Assembly (NCBI GenBank): GCA_029863605.1 | Contig: JAOTVB010000002.1 | Coordinates: 1 to 64,000, forward strand | Source: Myxococcales bacterium | GTDB lineage: Bacteria > Myxococcota_A > Polyangia > Polyangiales > Houyiibacteriaceae | Reading direction: 5' to 3' | Length of the DNA stretch: 64,000 bases | Shown: positions 1-9,148 of the stretch, in pieces | Layout: the number at the start of each line of letters is the position of its first letter | Numbering within the stretch: position 1 is the first letter of the stretch | Notes under the pieces: generated by a model | What the model saw: only the letters and a program-made list of their open reading frames with translations | What the model was told of the DNA's origin: nothing | The model's database searches: none | Program-made: the position numbers and the translations under genes

Positions 1-1
1 G

Positions 2-256
2 ACTGACGGCGAGCTCATTTCGACCGAAGGCTTGGCGCGCGCCCCCGACCCTGCCTTCTTCGCCGGCCTCGAAGGGCAAACGATCGCCTGTGTCGGTCAC
101 GAGCCCTGGATAAGCGATACGCTCGCTCTGCTCACGACGGGCGATCCAGACGGCACCTGGGTCCGCTTCAAGAAGGGCGCGATCGCCTGGCTCCGGGGCG
201 AGCCATCCCCGGCCAGCATGCACCTCCGCGCGCTGTGGATCTGGAAGGGACATTAA
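2..256 (+). CDS. SixA-like phosphohistidine phosphatase, C-terminal part (5' end outside window)
   Basis: The reading frame is open from base 2 to a TAA at 254-256, so only the last 84 residues are present. They carry the GHEPW motif that in the SixA branch of the histidine-phosphatase superfamily holds the second catalytic histidine. A 'KKG...W' strand and an LRALW ending follow, both usual for the SixA C-terminus. SixA-type enzymes remove phosphate from phosphohistidine, for example on HPt domains. The first catalytic RHG motif lies outside the window, so activity cannot be judged. A TTG at 32 also opens this frame, but it would skip conserved sequence. Confidence 0.65.
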   Translation, partial: TDGELISTEGLARAPDPAFFAGLEGQTIACVGHEPWISDTLALLTTGDPDGTWVRFKKGAIAWLRGEPSPASMHLRALWIWKGH

Positions 257-335
257 AGGATGCAATTTGCGCGATATCACACTTTAGGGTGAAATTTCCT
301 CGACTGACCCATTAATTCCTGAGATTATTTGGGTA

Positions 336-1955
336 GTGTTGTGGCGATATTTCGCGCTGAGTGCCTGCGTTTGCCTCGCGGCGTGCACCGGAAAAATCAG
401 CCAGTCGGGTGGGGGAAACCCGGGCGGCCCGCCAGCCGTCGATCCGATCCTCGCCGTCGAGAGCGGGGTCCGTCGGCTCTCCCAGGCTGAGCTCGACAAC
501 ACCCTGAGCGACCTGTTGGGCGAAGACACGGCGCCAGCTTCGCGTCTCCTCAACGAAGACGAGTTTCGCCCCTTCGACAACGACTACACGATTCAACAGG
601 CGTCGGATGCATTGATCACCTCGCTTGAGGCCCTCGCCGAAGAAGTGGCCGAGCGCGCGGTCGGGGACGCCGCTCGTCGAAGCGCCCTGGTTCCGTGCAC
701 GCCTACCAGCCCAGGGGATGCCGGATGCTTCCGCGAGTTCCTCAACGGATTTCTGCCGCGCGCCCTTCGAAGGGCAGTGACCGCTGAGGACGTCGAGTCG
801 TATATGCCGCTGCTCGATTTTGCAACCGAGGATAACGCCGTCGTCAACAACGACTTTTACACCGCGGTGAAGCTTGCGGTGTCGGCCACCCTTCAGGACC
901 CGGAGTTTCTCTATCGGGTAGAGCGCGGAAGCCCGGGGAGCACGCCAGGCCTACTCGAGCTCGACGGTTACGAGATCGCCAGTCGCATGTCGTACCTCTT
1001 GTGGGCGACGATGCCGGACGACGCGCTTTTTGCTGCTGCTGCGTCAGGCACTCTCAACACTGCCGAGGGGAGACGAGCTGAGGCGGCCCGTTTGCTCGAG
1101 GACCCACGTGCTCGCACCCAGCTTCACCGGTTTCATGCGATGTGGCTCGGCTACCGCTCGATTCCGCACACCGCCGAGTTGGTCGACGCCTTCAATCGAG
1201 AAACCTCGGCGCTCATCGACCGCGTGATCCTCGAGGAGCCAGGCAGCTACCTTCGCCTCTTCACGATGGGCGAAACCTTCGTCGACGATGCCCTCGCCGA
1301 CCACTATGGGCTGCCTCGCCCGACCGACGGGGAAGGATGGGTTTCCTACGAGGGCACCGGCCGCGCCGGCATTCTCGGCCACGGCAGCCTGCTCGCCGCC
1401 TTCAGCAAGTTCGAAGATACCAGCCCGACTCAGCGCGGCATCTTGGTGCGCACGCGGTTCATGTGTGAAGAGGTGCCACGGCCTCCGCCCGATATAGACA
1501 CCGACCAGCCGCCCCAGGGCGCAATGGATGCGGTGTGTAAGTACGACCGCTACGCGGAGCACCGCGACCAGTCGAGCAGCTGCGCCGGTTGCCACAGCTT
1601 GGTCGACCCGATCGGCTTCGGCCTCGAAAACTTCGATGTGGCCGGCCGCTATCGTGAGCACGACGACGGCCTTCCTGAGTGCATCATCGAGGGCACCGGT
1701 GAGATCGTCGGCGTCGGCGACTTCTCGAGCCCCGCCGAGCTCTCTCAGCTGCTGGTCGACAACCAATACGTCGACGCATGCGCGGTGCAGCAGTTCCTGA
1801 CGTACGCCTGGGGCCGTCCGCCAAGCGTCTACGAAGAAGAGCTTCTCGCCGAGATGACGGGCTCGCTCCGCGACGGTGCGCACGATTTCAAGGCGTTCAT
1901 GCTCGGGTTCCTCGGGTCCGACCGGTTCGCCCGACGGGTCGAGGAGAGGTTCTGA
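336..1955 (+). CDS. DUF1592/DUF1588/DUF1585-family lipoprotein with haem-type CxxCH motif
   Basis: The 539-residue protein starts at GTG 336 with a lipoprotein signal (ALSACVCLAAC, lipid-anchor Cys about residue 17). The domain series used in this family follows: an RRLSQAELDNTLSDLLG segment (DUF1587-like, about 47-63), RALRRAVTAEDVESYM (DUF1595-like), LQDPEFLYRVE to SYLLWATMPDD (DUF1592), GILGHGSLLAAFS to TQRGILVRTRF (DUF1588), CAGCH near residue 417, and a C-terminal DUF1585-like tail. The CxxCH suggests a covalently bound haem, but the role of the family is not established. The DUF1552 gene begins 1 nt after the stop; the two are a common pair in Planctomycetes and Myxococcota. Confidence 0.85.
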   Translation: MLWRYFALSACVCLAACTGKISQSGGGNPGGPPAVDPILAVESGVRRLSQAELDNTLSDLLGEDTAPASRLLNEDEFRPFDNDYTIQQASDALITSLEALAEEVAERAVGDAARRSALVPCTPTSPGDAGCFREFLNGFLPRALRRAVTAEDVESYMPLLDFATEDNAVVNNDFYTAVKLAVSATLQDPEFLYRVERGSPGSTPGLLELDGYEIASRMSYLLWATMPDDALFAAAASGTLNTAEGRRAEAARLLEDPRARTQLHRFHAMWLGYRSIPHTAELVDAFNRETSALIDRVILEEPGSYLRLFTMGETFVDDALADHYGLPRPTDGEGWVSYEGTGRAGILGHGSLLAAFSKFEDTSPTQRGILVRTRFMCEEVPRPPPDIDTDQPPQGAMDAVCKYDRYAEHRDQSSSCAGCHSLVDPIGFGLENFDVAGRYREHDDGLPECIIEGTGEIVGVGDFSSPAELSQLLVDNQYVDACAVQQFLTYAWGRPPSVYEEELLAEMTGSLRDGAHDFKAFMLGFLGSDRFARRVEERF

Positions 1956-1956
1956 G

Positions 1957-3501
1957 ATGGCCCTGAAGATCAATCGACGAGCGGTTCTTAGAGGTATTGC
2001 CGGCGCGACGGTCGCTTTGCCGTGGCTCGAGTGCATGGTCCCGACGCGGGCTGCCGCGCAGACGATCCCTCGACGCTACGCCATCTTGTTCGCGGGCCAA
2101 GCGCTCGGCGGTGACAACTACGCCAAGAACTCGAGCCGGGTCGACGGGCAGAACATCACCGAGGGCGGTCACTACATCGCCGACACCTCGTACGGTCGGG
2201 GTTATGCGCTGACGACCCCCCTCATGCCACTCCAGGGGATGGAGAACGACTTCTCCATGATTTCAAACCTGGCGATTCCATTCAATCAGAGCTCGACCGA
2301 TGGGAGTGCCGTTCCTTCAGCCGGTGCCTACCGTGATTTTCACGGCGGCGGTTCGAGCCCGTTGCTCTCGGGCACCCGATCGACCTCGCCATCGTACGTC
2401 TGCAACGGCATCACGTCCGACCAAGTCATCGCTGACCTCAACGACGGTCAGACCACCCACAAGTCGTTGGTGGTTCGCGCTCAGCCTAGCTTCTACGTGA
2501 GCGGCTACAGCTTCGCGGGACGTCAGTACATCTCCTACGGTGCAGGGGGCGGAAGCGGGGCGCGCATCGAAGCGCAAGCAAGCCCAGAAGTCGCCTATCG
2601 CTCACTGTTTCAGGGCTTCGTTCCGGACGACGACGACGCTGCGGCCCGGTTCGACTTCGAGCTCCGCTCTCGGCGAAGCGTCCTCGACCTCGTCCTCGAA
2701 AAGCGCGCCAAGCTGATGAGCAACATCGGCCGCGCCGACGAGCAACGCCTCGAGCGTCACTTCGACGAGATCCGCGACCTCGAAACCCGCATCAGCGCAC
2801 TACCACCGATTACGAGCGGCGTGTGCTTTGTCCCGCCGGACCCCGGGGCAGACCCGCCCATCGGCGGCGACCATGATGGGGGTGGTAGTGGCTCGGTCAC
2901 CCCAGGCTCCGGATACAGCGACGAACACGCCCGGTCGCGCATCTTTGCCGACTTGATCCACATGGCCTTCGTCTGCGACCTCACACGGTCGGCCTCGCTC
3001 CAGATCACCGCGTTTCAATCGCATATGAACGTACGACCGATCGCAGACGGCCTCGGCACGCTCCCGGGCACCACTCGCCCCGCGCGTTGGGCTTCGGTCG
3101 GCGGCGACCTCCACGAAGTCGGCCACAACGGTGACCCGAACAACCGGGGTCAGATTCCTTCGGCCGGTCTTCTCGGTTGGCACATCTCGCACTACGCATA
3201 TTTGATCGACAAGCTTCGCAACACACCGGAAGGCGGCGGCAATGCCCTCGACAACAGCGTGGTCGTGTTCACGGCCGAAGCAGGTCACGGCCTGCAGCTC
3301 AACGACGGCTCCTCCCAAAACCAAACACACTCGGTCGAGAACATGGTGATGCTCGTCGCAGGTCGCGCGGGCGGCCTCAATCCGGGCGCACACGTCGATG
3401 GTGGTCGTCAGCATCCCGCACGCGTCCTCGTCCGCGCCATGCAGGCCGCGGGATACACCGGCAATTCCCTTGGCGAAGTCAACGGCACGGTCGACTTCTA
3501 G
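1957..3501 (+). CDS. Tat-exported DUF1552 family protein
   Basis: The ATG at 1957 follows the TGA of the previous gene and has the upstream purine run GAGGAGAGG as ribosome site; longer starts would lie inside that gene. The 514-residue product begins NRRAVLRGIAGATVALPWLE, a twin-arginine signal with a hydrophobic core and an AAAQ-type cleavage site near residue 35. The rest matches DUF1552, with an early 'RRYAILFAGQALGGDNY' segment and a late 'NSVVVFTAEAGHG' strand resembling the sulfatase/DUF1501 fold. It contains a Gly/Asp/Pro-rich linker near residues 295-320. The function is unknown; it is probably a periplasmic partner of the upstream CxxCH lipoprotein. Confidence 0.85.
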   Translation: MALKINRRAVLRGIAGATVALPWLECMVPTRAAAQTIPRRYAILFAGQALGGDNYAKNSSRVDGQNITEGGHYIADTSYGRGYALTTPLMPLQGMENDFSMISNLAIPFNQSSTDGSAVPSAGAYRDFHGGGSSPLLSGTRSTSPSYVCNGITSDQVIADLNDGQTTHKSLVVRAQPSFYVSGYSFAGRQYISYGAGGGSGARIEAQASPEVAYRSLFQGFVPDDDDAAARFDFELRSRRSVLDLVLEKRAKLMSNIGRADEQRLERHFDEIRDLETRISALPPITSGVCFVPPDPGADPPIGGDHDGGGSGSVTPGSGYSDEHARSRIFADLIHMAFVCDLTRSASLQITAFQSHMNVRPIADGLGTLPGTTRPARWASVGGDLHEVGHNGDPNNRGQIPSAGLLGWHISHYAYLIDKLRNTPEGGGNALDNSVVVFTAEAGHGLQLNDGSSQNQTHSVENMVMLVAGRAGGLNPGAHVDGGRQHPARVLVRAMQAAGYTGNSLGEVNGTVDF

Positions 3502-3657
3502 GGCGCTCGAGCTGATTGCTTCCCGGTGGGATGGCTCACAGTACTTGCTTTTTGGGTCACCCCTATAGCGGATAGAATGCGATCTACATCTCTCTTCTTG
3601 GGGACAAAAACAACACCAAAGGGTGAATTATGAAATCGATGGTGCTAGCGTGTTCAC

Positions 3658-5127
3658 ATGGATTCGTGGACGGCACCCCGGTGCGGGGCAGTGGCGCTTT
3701 GTCTGCTGCTGCTCGGGTGCGGAGACCCGAGCCTCTCTCACGGCAACGCGGGGAGTAGCGCCACCACCGTCGGACTCTCTACGTGTGTCGACCTCGCCGA
3801 AGGAGAAGAGCTTTCCGGTGTCGGCCCCGATGGGCATGCTTGGGTGACCAGCCTCGATGGTCTTCGTGTCGTCGAGCCGAACGGTGAGTCGCAGTCGATC
3901 ACGGTTCGGTTTGGCTCGGCCGACGAGCTCGTTGCATGGACCGCCGACCGCGCGTTCATCGTCAGTGAAAGCCAGCTTTGGGACGCGGGACCGGCTGGCT
4001 CTCAGCCGTTCCTCCTTCCCGACAACCTCGGCCGTCCTCGATATGCGTGCGGGGATCCCGAAGCGACGTCGGGCTCGTTCGTCCTCGGCACCCGTGGCCT
4101 CTTCGAGCGCCGTGGCAGCGCCTGGTTTCGCTGGGACATCCCGGTCGACGTCTTCGAGGCGATGGAAATCCAACACTTCGAAGGGTCATGCGGAACCATC
4201 GACGAGATCCTCTACTTGACCACCACCGAGGGAGCACTCTGGGAGGTCCGCTTTGGCGACAATCCGTTCTTTCGCGAGATAGGCTCGGTCGACAACGCCC
4301 AAGAGCTCGCGGTCGATTCCGAGCACGGCATCATTCGTCTCTTCCTCGGCTCGCTTTACCGATACACCGGTGAATGGGAGCACATCCCCTTCGACGGCGG
4401 CTTCGTGATGCATACCGACGCCGCTGGCGGCGTACTCTGGGCGACCGTGCGCAACACGATCTTCCGCCGCGATCGTTTCGCGCGGTGGGAGGAGATAGAG
4501 CCCGACACGACCTTCGAGTTCATCGACAAAGTCCTAGCCTACCCTGCGGGCGGCGCGTGGGTCGTCGAGGGCTCGCGGATGTGTCACTTCGGCCACCGCG
4601 AGGCGGTCGTGGTCGACGGCGTGCGCCCGTTCGAGCGAATCGATCAAGACAGTCCGCCCCAGCAGCTCACCATCCTTGCCGACCCCACCGGCGCGATGTC
4701 GCTTTCCGCTAGCATCGACGGACGGAGCATTCCGGTGACCGGGGTCTCGGGCCTGTGGACGCTAGGTGAGCTCGGTACGATCAGCGCCGGTTGGCACGAG
4801 CTCACCCTCGACCTGTCGAGCCCGCTCGGTCCCGTCGAGCGCACTGTTTCGTTTCGGCTCGATGGCGAAGTGGTCATCGGGGGGAACGACCCGACGGTCT
4901 TTTACGAAACCGACATCAAGCCCATCTTCGACATGTACTGCGCGCAGTGTCACGGCCCGACCGGGACACAGCGCTTCTTTGGCGATTACGAATCGTTCGT
5001 GGTGACCGCGCAGAGCGCGCTCGACCTCGTCAAGAGTCGTGAAATGCCGCCTCCTCCGCTGCCTGGTCCCAGCCAGGAGGAGATCGGCCTCATCGAAACG
5101 TGGATCCAGGAAGGAATGGCGCCATGA
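3658..5127 (+). CDS. Lipoprotein with C-terminal cytochrome-like CxxCH domain
   Basis: The 489-residue protein has a short lipoprotein signal (ALCLLLLGCGD, Cys about residue 21). The middle 350 residues are repetitive WVT/WVVEG-type beta strands that could form a propeller-like surface domain. The last 80 residues contain FDMYCAQCHG, a CxxCH haem motif, followed by 'MPPPPLPGPSQEEIGLIETWIQ', the usual ending of small c-type cytochromes in DUF1592-type systems. The stop overlaps the next ATG (ATGA), so it is translationally coupled to the small lipoprotein downstream. No specific substrate can be named. Confidence 0.7.
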   Translation: MDSWTAPRCGAVALCLLLLGCGDPSLSHGNAGSSATTVGLSTCVDLAEGEELSGVGPDGHAWVTSLDGLRVVEPNGESQSITVRFGSADELVAWTADRAFIVSESQLWDAGPAGSQPFLLPDNLGRPRYACGDPEATSGSFVLGTRGLFERRGSAWFRWDIPVDVFEAMEIQHFEGSCGTIDEILYLTTTEGALWEVRFGDNPFFREIGSVDNAQELAVDSEHGIIRLFLGSLYRYTGEWEHIPFDGGFVMHTDAAGGVLWATVRNTIFRRDRFARWEEIEPDTTFEFIDKVLAYPAGGAWVVEGSRMCHFGHREAVVVDGVRPFERIDQDSPPQQLTILADPTGAMSLSASIDGRSIPVTGVSGLWTLGELGTISAGWHELTLDLSSPLGPVERTVSFRLDGEVVIGGNDPTVFYETDIKPIFDMYCAQCHGPTGTQRFFGDYESFVVTAQSALDLVKSREMPPPPLPGPSQEEIGLIETWIQEGMAP

Positions 5128-5732
5128 CGCCCAAGTGGACAATCGTTGGCGTTCTGATCGGAGGGCTGCTCGTAGGGTGTACGGGCGACCTCAACGGCTC
5201 AGAACCAAGAAACCCAAATGATCCGAACGCCACACCCGAGACCAAGCGAATCGTACGGCTCAGCGCCGATCAGTTCTTTCGCTCTCTCGAAGTGACGACA
5301 GGCCAAACCTGGTCTCGCGAGGATCAGTACGCGCCGACGCTCGGAAAGCCCGACTTCGACCAGGCGACGCAGGAGTCGCAAGACATCTCGGTGAGCTTCG
5401 TCAAACTCGCCGGTGATGCTGCTCGGGAGGTGTGCGGGGAAGCGGTCGATGCCGACCTCGAGATGGTGAGCACCGACGATCGCATCATCCTCAAGCACGT
5501 CGACGGCCTCGATCCCGAGGACGACTCCGTCTTGACGAACCTGCGCTACCTCGTGCTGCGCTTTCACGGGATTCACATGACCGACGATCTCGACTCTCGG
5601 CTCGACCCATGGGCTGCGATCATGCGCACCGACCTGCCAGCGGATCAGGGCGAGCGCGAATCCCAGGCCCGCGATCGTTGGAAGGCGGTCTGCGTCGGTC
5701 TCATCACCCACCCCGACTTTCTCACGTACTGA
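5124..5732 (+). CDS. Small lipoprotein of the DUF1501 cluster
   Basis: ATG 5124 overlaps the TGA of the preceding gene by 4 nt. The 202-residue product has a lipoprotein signal (GVLIGGLLVGCTG, Cys about residue 18). The remainder is helical and acidic and ends 'VCVGLITHPDFLTY', a C-terminal pattern also seen in DUF1549/DUF1592-type proteins. The next gene (DUF1501) begins 9 nt downstream. It is probably a structural partner of that protein; no catalytic motif is visible. Confidence 0.6.
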   Translation: MTPKWTIVGVLIGGLLVGCTGDLNGSEPRNPNDPNATPETKRIVRLSADQFFRSLEVTTGQTWSREDQYAPTLGKPDFDQATQESQDISVSFVKLAGDAAREVCGEAVDADLEMVSTDDRIILKHVDGLDPEDDSVLTNLRYLVLRFHGIHMTDDLDSRLDPWAAIMRTDLPADQGERESQARDRWKAVCVGLITHPDFLTY

Positions 5733-5741
5733 GGTGTGACC

Positions 5742-7070
5742 ATGTGCAACGACAATAAACTCGAATTCAGTCGTAGGTATTTCTTTCGGGGTGCTTTGGC
5801 CGGCGTTGGTATGCTCACGCTGGCCCCCATCACGCGCGTGCTCGGTCAGACGCTCAGCGGACGCCGTCTCGTCGCTTGCTACCTTCAGGGCGGCTGGGAT
5901 GTGTTGCTCGGCCCCGACACACGCGATCCGCTCCGCACCTACGACGGCATCGACCTCGACATCAACCGGCTTCCCGGGCAGTACCAGGACCCGATCCCGG
6001 TCATGAGCGGCGGAGCGGAGGTCCTCTGGGGCCCCACGATGGCGGCCCTGGTCCCCCACGCCGAGTTGGTGACCATCTTCCGCGGCATGAACATGAACAC
6101 CGTCTCGCACGAGAGCGCGCGGCTCTACAGCCACACCGGCATAGAGCCCGACAACACGCTCGCCAAGGGCGATTCGCTCAGCACGATTGCGGCGGCGACG
6201 TTCGACGACGGCAAGCTCATCCCGAACGCGGCCATCGATGTTGCGAACTTCAACAAGAGCTTCGATAACCGGGTGACGGCGTTCCAGATGAACGACCCTG
6301 ACGAGATCGGGCAGCTCATCGGCCTAAACCGCGACCGGCTCCCGGACTACCTCGAAAACCTCGTTCAGAGCTCTCTCGACGCGGCTCGTTCCTGCGTGTC
6401 GCCCGAGTACGCCGGCCGGCTTCCCGAGGATCAGATGCAGCTCAGCCGCGACCGCCTCAAGCGAATTCAAGACCAGGACTTGATCAGCCGGTTCGACTTC
6501 GGCGGCGGCTCCGAAGAGGCCCAAAACATCCGGGCCCTCTACAACATCAACGACGGGGCAGGCGAAGCCGCGGCTACTGCCGCCCAGTTGCTTCGAACCG
6601 ACCTCAGCACGGCCGTCACCGCGCGTCTCTCCGGCGGCTTTGACACGCACGGCAACAACTGGGCGAGCGACCAGCCTGACCGGCTCCGACGCTCATTCGA
6701 CGCGGTGGGGGCCCTCGTCTCGCACCTTCGCGAGGACGATCCGAACTTCGACCGCACCACCGTGGTCGTCTACTCGGAGTTCTCTCGGACGCCACGCATC
6801 AACGGCAACGGCGGTCGAGATCACTGGTTCAACGATTCGATCGTGGTCATCGGCAACACGCTCCGCTCGGGCGTCTTCGGTGCCAGCAACGACCAAGATC
6901 TCGGGATCATCTCCGTCGACCCGGCGACCGGGCTCCCGAGCGAAAGTGGCATCCAACTCAAACCCGAAATGGTCCTCGGCACGCTCGTCAAGAGCATCGG
7001 CGCCGACCCGTTCGACTTCCGTGACATCACCCTCGATGACTGGATCATCAATCAGGAGGTGCAGCCATGA
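5742..7070 (+). CDS. Tat-exported DUF1501 family protein
   Basis: ATG 5742 is preferred over GTG 5736 because GAGGTG at 5731-5736 sits 5 nt upstream of it. The 442-residue protein has the twin-arginine signal SRRYFFRGALAGVGMLTLAP. DUF1501 hallmarks follow: 'GGWDVLLGPDTRDP' near residue 45, 'SGGFDTHGNN' near 298 and 'TTVVVYSEFSRTPRINGNGGRDHWFN' further on. DUF1501 proteins share the alkaline-phosphatase/sulfatase-like fold, but their substrates are unknown. The stop overlaps the start of the next gene (ATGA), so the four genes 3658-8650 form one transcription unit. Confidence 0.85.
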   Translation: MCNDNKLEFSRRYFFRGALAGVGMLTLAPITRVLGQTLSGRRLVACYLQGGWDVLLGPDTRDPLRTYDGIDLDINRLPGQYQDPIPVMSGGAEVLWGPTMAALVPHAELVTIFRGMNMNTVSHESARLYSHTGIEPDNTLAKGDSLSTIAAATFDDGKLIPNAAIDVANFNKSFDNRVTAFQMNDPDEIGQLIGLNRDRLPDYLENLVQSSLDAARSCVSPEYAGRLPEDQMQLSRDRLKRIQDQDLISRFDFGGGSEEAQNIRALYNINDGAGEAAATAAQLLRTDLSTAVTARLSGGFDTHGNNWASDQPDRLRRSFDAVGALVSHLREDDPNFDRTTVVVYSEFSRTPRINGNGGRDHWFNDSIVVIGNTLRSGVFGASNDQDLGIISVDPATGLPSESGIQLKPEMVLGTLVKSIGADPFDFRDITLDDWIINQEVQP

Positions 7071-8650
7071 GGCGTCTTCTCATCATTGCTATCGCGGCCC
7101 TGACCGTCTTGCCGCTGGCCTCTCTCGCTCAGTCCCCTGAGCAATGTGCGCCGACCGAGCGCTTGGGCAAGTATCGCTTTCTGCGGCAGGTCACGCTCGA
7201 CCTCTACGGTCGGCCTCCCACCATCGAAGAGTACGAACAGCTCCACAGTGGCGCGGATGTCGACGAGGCCAAGGTCGACGAGATGCTCGCATCGCCCGAG
7301 TTCTTCGATCGCCTCGCGGCGTACCACCGAGGCTTCCTCTGGACGGCGCTTCCCTCGAACAACGACCTTTTCCGGACCTTTATCGAGCCGGACAACGTCG
7401 ACGGCGTGGAGGTCTGGTCGGATTTCGACAAGCAGATCGACTTCCGCGGGGCCTACGAGCCATGCCTCAACATGCAGCACACCAACTTCGATGGGAGCGG
7501 CCGACCGCTCCCGATGCAGACCGGCTACATGGGCGGGGAGTGCGCCCAGACCGCTACTGGCTGCGACATGGACGGCTGGGTGCAGATGAGCCCGTACTGG
7601 AACCCGGGCATCACAATTCGGGTCTGCGCATTCGACGCGCAGGAGTTCACCACAGGCGTCAACATGAACGACGGCGCCTTGACCGACTGCTCACGACGCA
7701 ATGACGACCCGGGATGCGGCTGTGGACCTGGGCTGCGCTACTGCGCGGCCGAGGGGCCCAACGGCAATGTCGATGAGATCCGCACGGCGCTCACGGAGGA
7801 GCCGGCTCGTATCTTCGAGGGCATCATCAAGGCGGGTCGCCCTTACACGGATGCGTTTTCGACCAGCGAGACGTACTTCAACGGCGCGCTTCGCCACTAC
7901 TACCGCTACCTGCAGCAGAACCAGGACGGCGAGCTCAACGACATCGCCGATGCGCCGTACACGACGGATTGGGAGCTGATCCAACGCCCCGACTACCACT
8001 CCGGGATCCTCACCACGATGGGCTACCTGTTGCGACACACGTCTCAACGTGCCCGCGTCAATCGGCTTTACACGGCGTTCCTCTGCGATCCCTTCGTCGC
8101 GCCTGCGGGCGGATTGCCGTCTGCGACCGACCCGTGTTCACAGGACCCCGATCTCTCCGAGCGTTGCGGGTGTACGTCGTGCCACACCACCATCGAGCCG
8201 GCGACCACGTATTTCGGCCGTTGGGAGGAGGGCGAGTTCAACTACCGCGCGGAGCTCGACATCTATCGGGAGAACTGCGCCACCTGTGAGGCTGGCAACT
8301 GTCCAGACAGTTGTCGACGGGACTACGTCACGATGGACCTCGAGACGACTCCTGGGTCTCTCGGCGATGAAGTCGGCAAGTTGCTCACCGTGGCGTGGCG
8401 AACGCCGGAAGAAGCGGCGGCGATCGACGAGGGCCCAAGCGGCCTCTTCGACGAGCCCGGCATGCAAGACAGGCTTGCAAGCTGCGCCGTGCAGAATTTT
8501 TCGGAGTTCCTCTTCAGTCGCGAGCTGACCACGAACGAAAAGGGTGGGTGGCTTCCCGACCAGGTGAACACCTTTCAAAGCAACGGCTATGACTTCATCC
8601 AGATGGCCAAGGCCATCGTGATGGACCCGCGCTACCGTCGGATCGACTGA
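7067..8650 (+). CDS. DUF1549-like secreted protein with CxxCH motif
   Basis: The 527-residue protein starts at the ATG overlapping the DUF1501 stop. It has a Sec signal peptide (LLIIAIAALTVLPLASLAQS, cleavage near residue 22). 'GKYRFLRQVTLDLYGRPPT' and 'LASPEFFDRLAAYHRGFLW' are the DUF1549-type N-terminal signature. Many cysteines follow, including CGCTSCHTT near residue 370, a CxxCH haem motif. The end, 'CAVQNFSEFLFSRELT...MAKAIVMDPRYRR', mirrors the DUF1585 end of the 336-1955 protein. It is therefore the counterpart of that protein in the second module. Confidence 0.7.
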   Translation: MRRLLIIAIAALTVLPLASLAQSPEQCAPTERLGKYRFLRQVTLDLYGRPPTIEEYEQLHSGADVDEAKVDEMLASPEFFDRLAAYHRGFLWTALPSNNDLFRTFIEPDNVDGVEVWSDFDKQIDFRGAYEPCLNMQHTNFDGSGRPLPMQTGYMGGECAQTATGCDMDGWVQMSPYWNPGITIRVCAFDAQEFTTGVNMNDGALTDCSRRNDDPGCGCGPGLRYCAAEGPNGNVDEIRTALTEEPARIFEGIIKAGRPYTDAFSTSETYFNGALRHYYRYLQQNQDGELNDIADAPYTTDWELIQRPDYHSGILTTMGYLLRHTSQRARVNRLYTAFLCDPFVAPAGGLPSATDPCSQDPDLSERCGCTSCHTTIEPATTYFGRWEEGEFNYRAELDIYRENCATCEAGNCPDSCRRDYVTMDLETTPGSLGDEVGKLLTVAWRTPEEAAAIDEGPSGLFDEPGMQDRLASCAVQNFSEFLFSRELTTNEKGGWLPDQVNTFQSNGYDFIQMAKAIVMDPRYRRID

Positions 8651-8665
8651 TCGATCACGGACGGC

Positions 8666-9148
8666 TCATCCACCGTGCCCGGCCAGTAGTTGCTCTACGG
8701 CCGGTGTCACGGGTACGTCAAAGGCCTCGAACTGGCTGCGAACCCACGGGGCGGCGTCTGCGATCGAGGCAAACGGCTGGATGGGGACCGGGATTGGGGC
8801 CAGCCACGTCACAGCCTTGAGAGCGCCGCGAATCAGAGCGTTGGTGAACAGAACCGCAATTCCAAAATGCACCTCGCCGGCCAGGGGGCCCGTCACCTCG
8901 AACCATTCGCTGAGACGCCGTCGCTGGTGGGCCGTAATCGCCGTGCTCAAGCCGCGCGAGTCCAGGATGGTTGCAAAGAGGACGCGCTTTTCCACGTATT
9001 CCGTGTAGCGAGCGATGAAGAACTCGAAGCCTTCGTCGCTGAGAGGCTTCGAAGGAAACCGGACGTAGAGGAGAGGCCAGGCGGTCTCGTCGAAGATGAG
9101 CCCGAACTGATGGCTCACGTTCGGTCTCGCCCCCGCCCCCGCGGTCAT
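8666..9148 (-). CDS. SpoIIAA/STAS-like domain protein
   Basis: The 160-residue protein has no signal peptide. Strands such as 'LLYVRFPSKPLSD', 'LFATILDSRGLSTAITAHQRR' and 'HFGIAVLFTNALIRGALKAVTWL', with a late 'WVRSQFEA', match the SpoIIAA-like/STAS-SEC14 group of small regulators. It is the last gene of the minus-strand signalling operon, and its ATG overlaps the stop of the receiver-kinase gene by 4 nt. It may be a partner-switching or output component of that kinase pair. That role is an inference from position only. Confidence 0.55.
   Translation of the reverse strand: MTAGAGARPNVSHQFGLIFDETAWPLLYVRFPSKPLSDEGFEFFIARYTEYVEKRVLFATILDSRGLSTAITAHQRRRLSEWFEVTGPLAGEVHFGIAVLFTNALIRGALKAVTWLAPIPVPIQPFASIADAAPWVRSQFEAFDVPVTPAVEQLLAGHGG

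Noticed and set aside
5199-6134. Minus-strand 311-aa frame across the small lipoprotein and DUF1501 genes
   Set aside because: It crosses two genes that are coherent on the other strand and has no motif.
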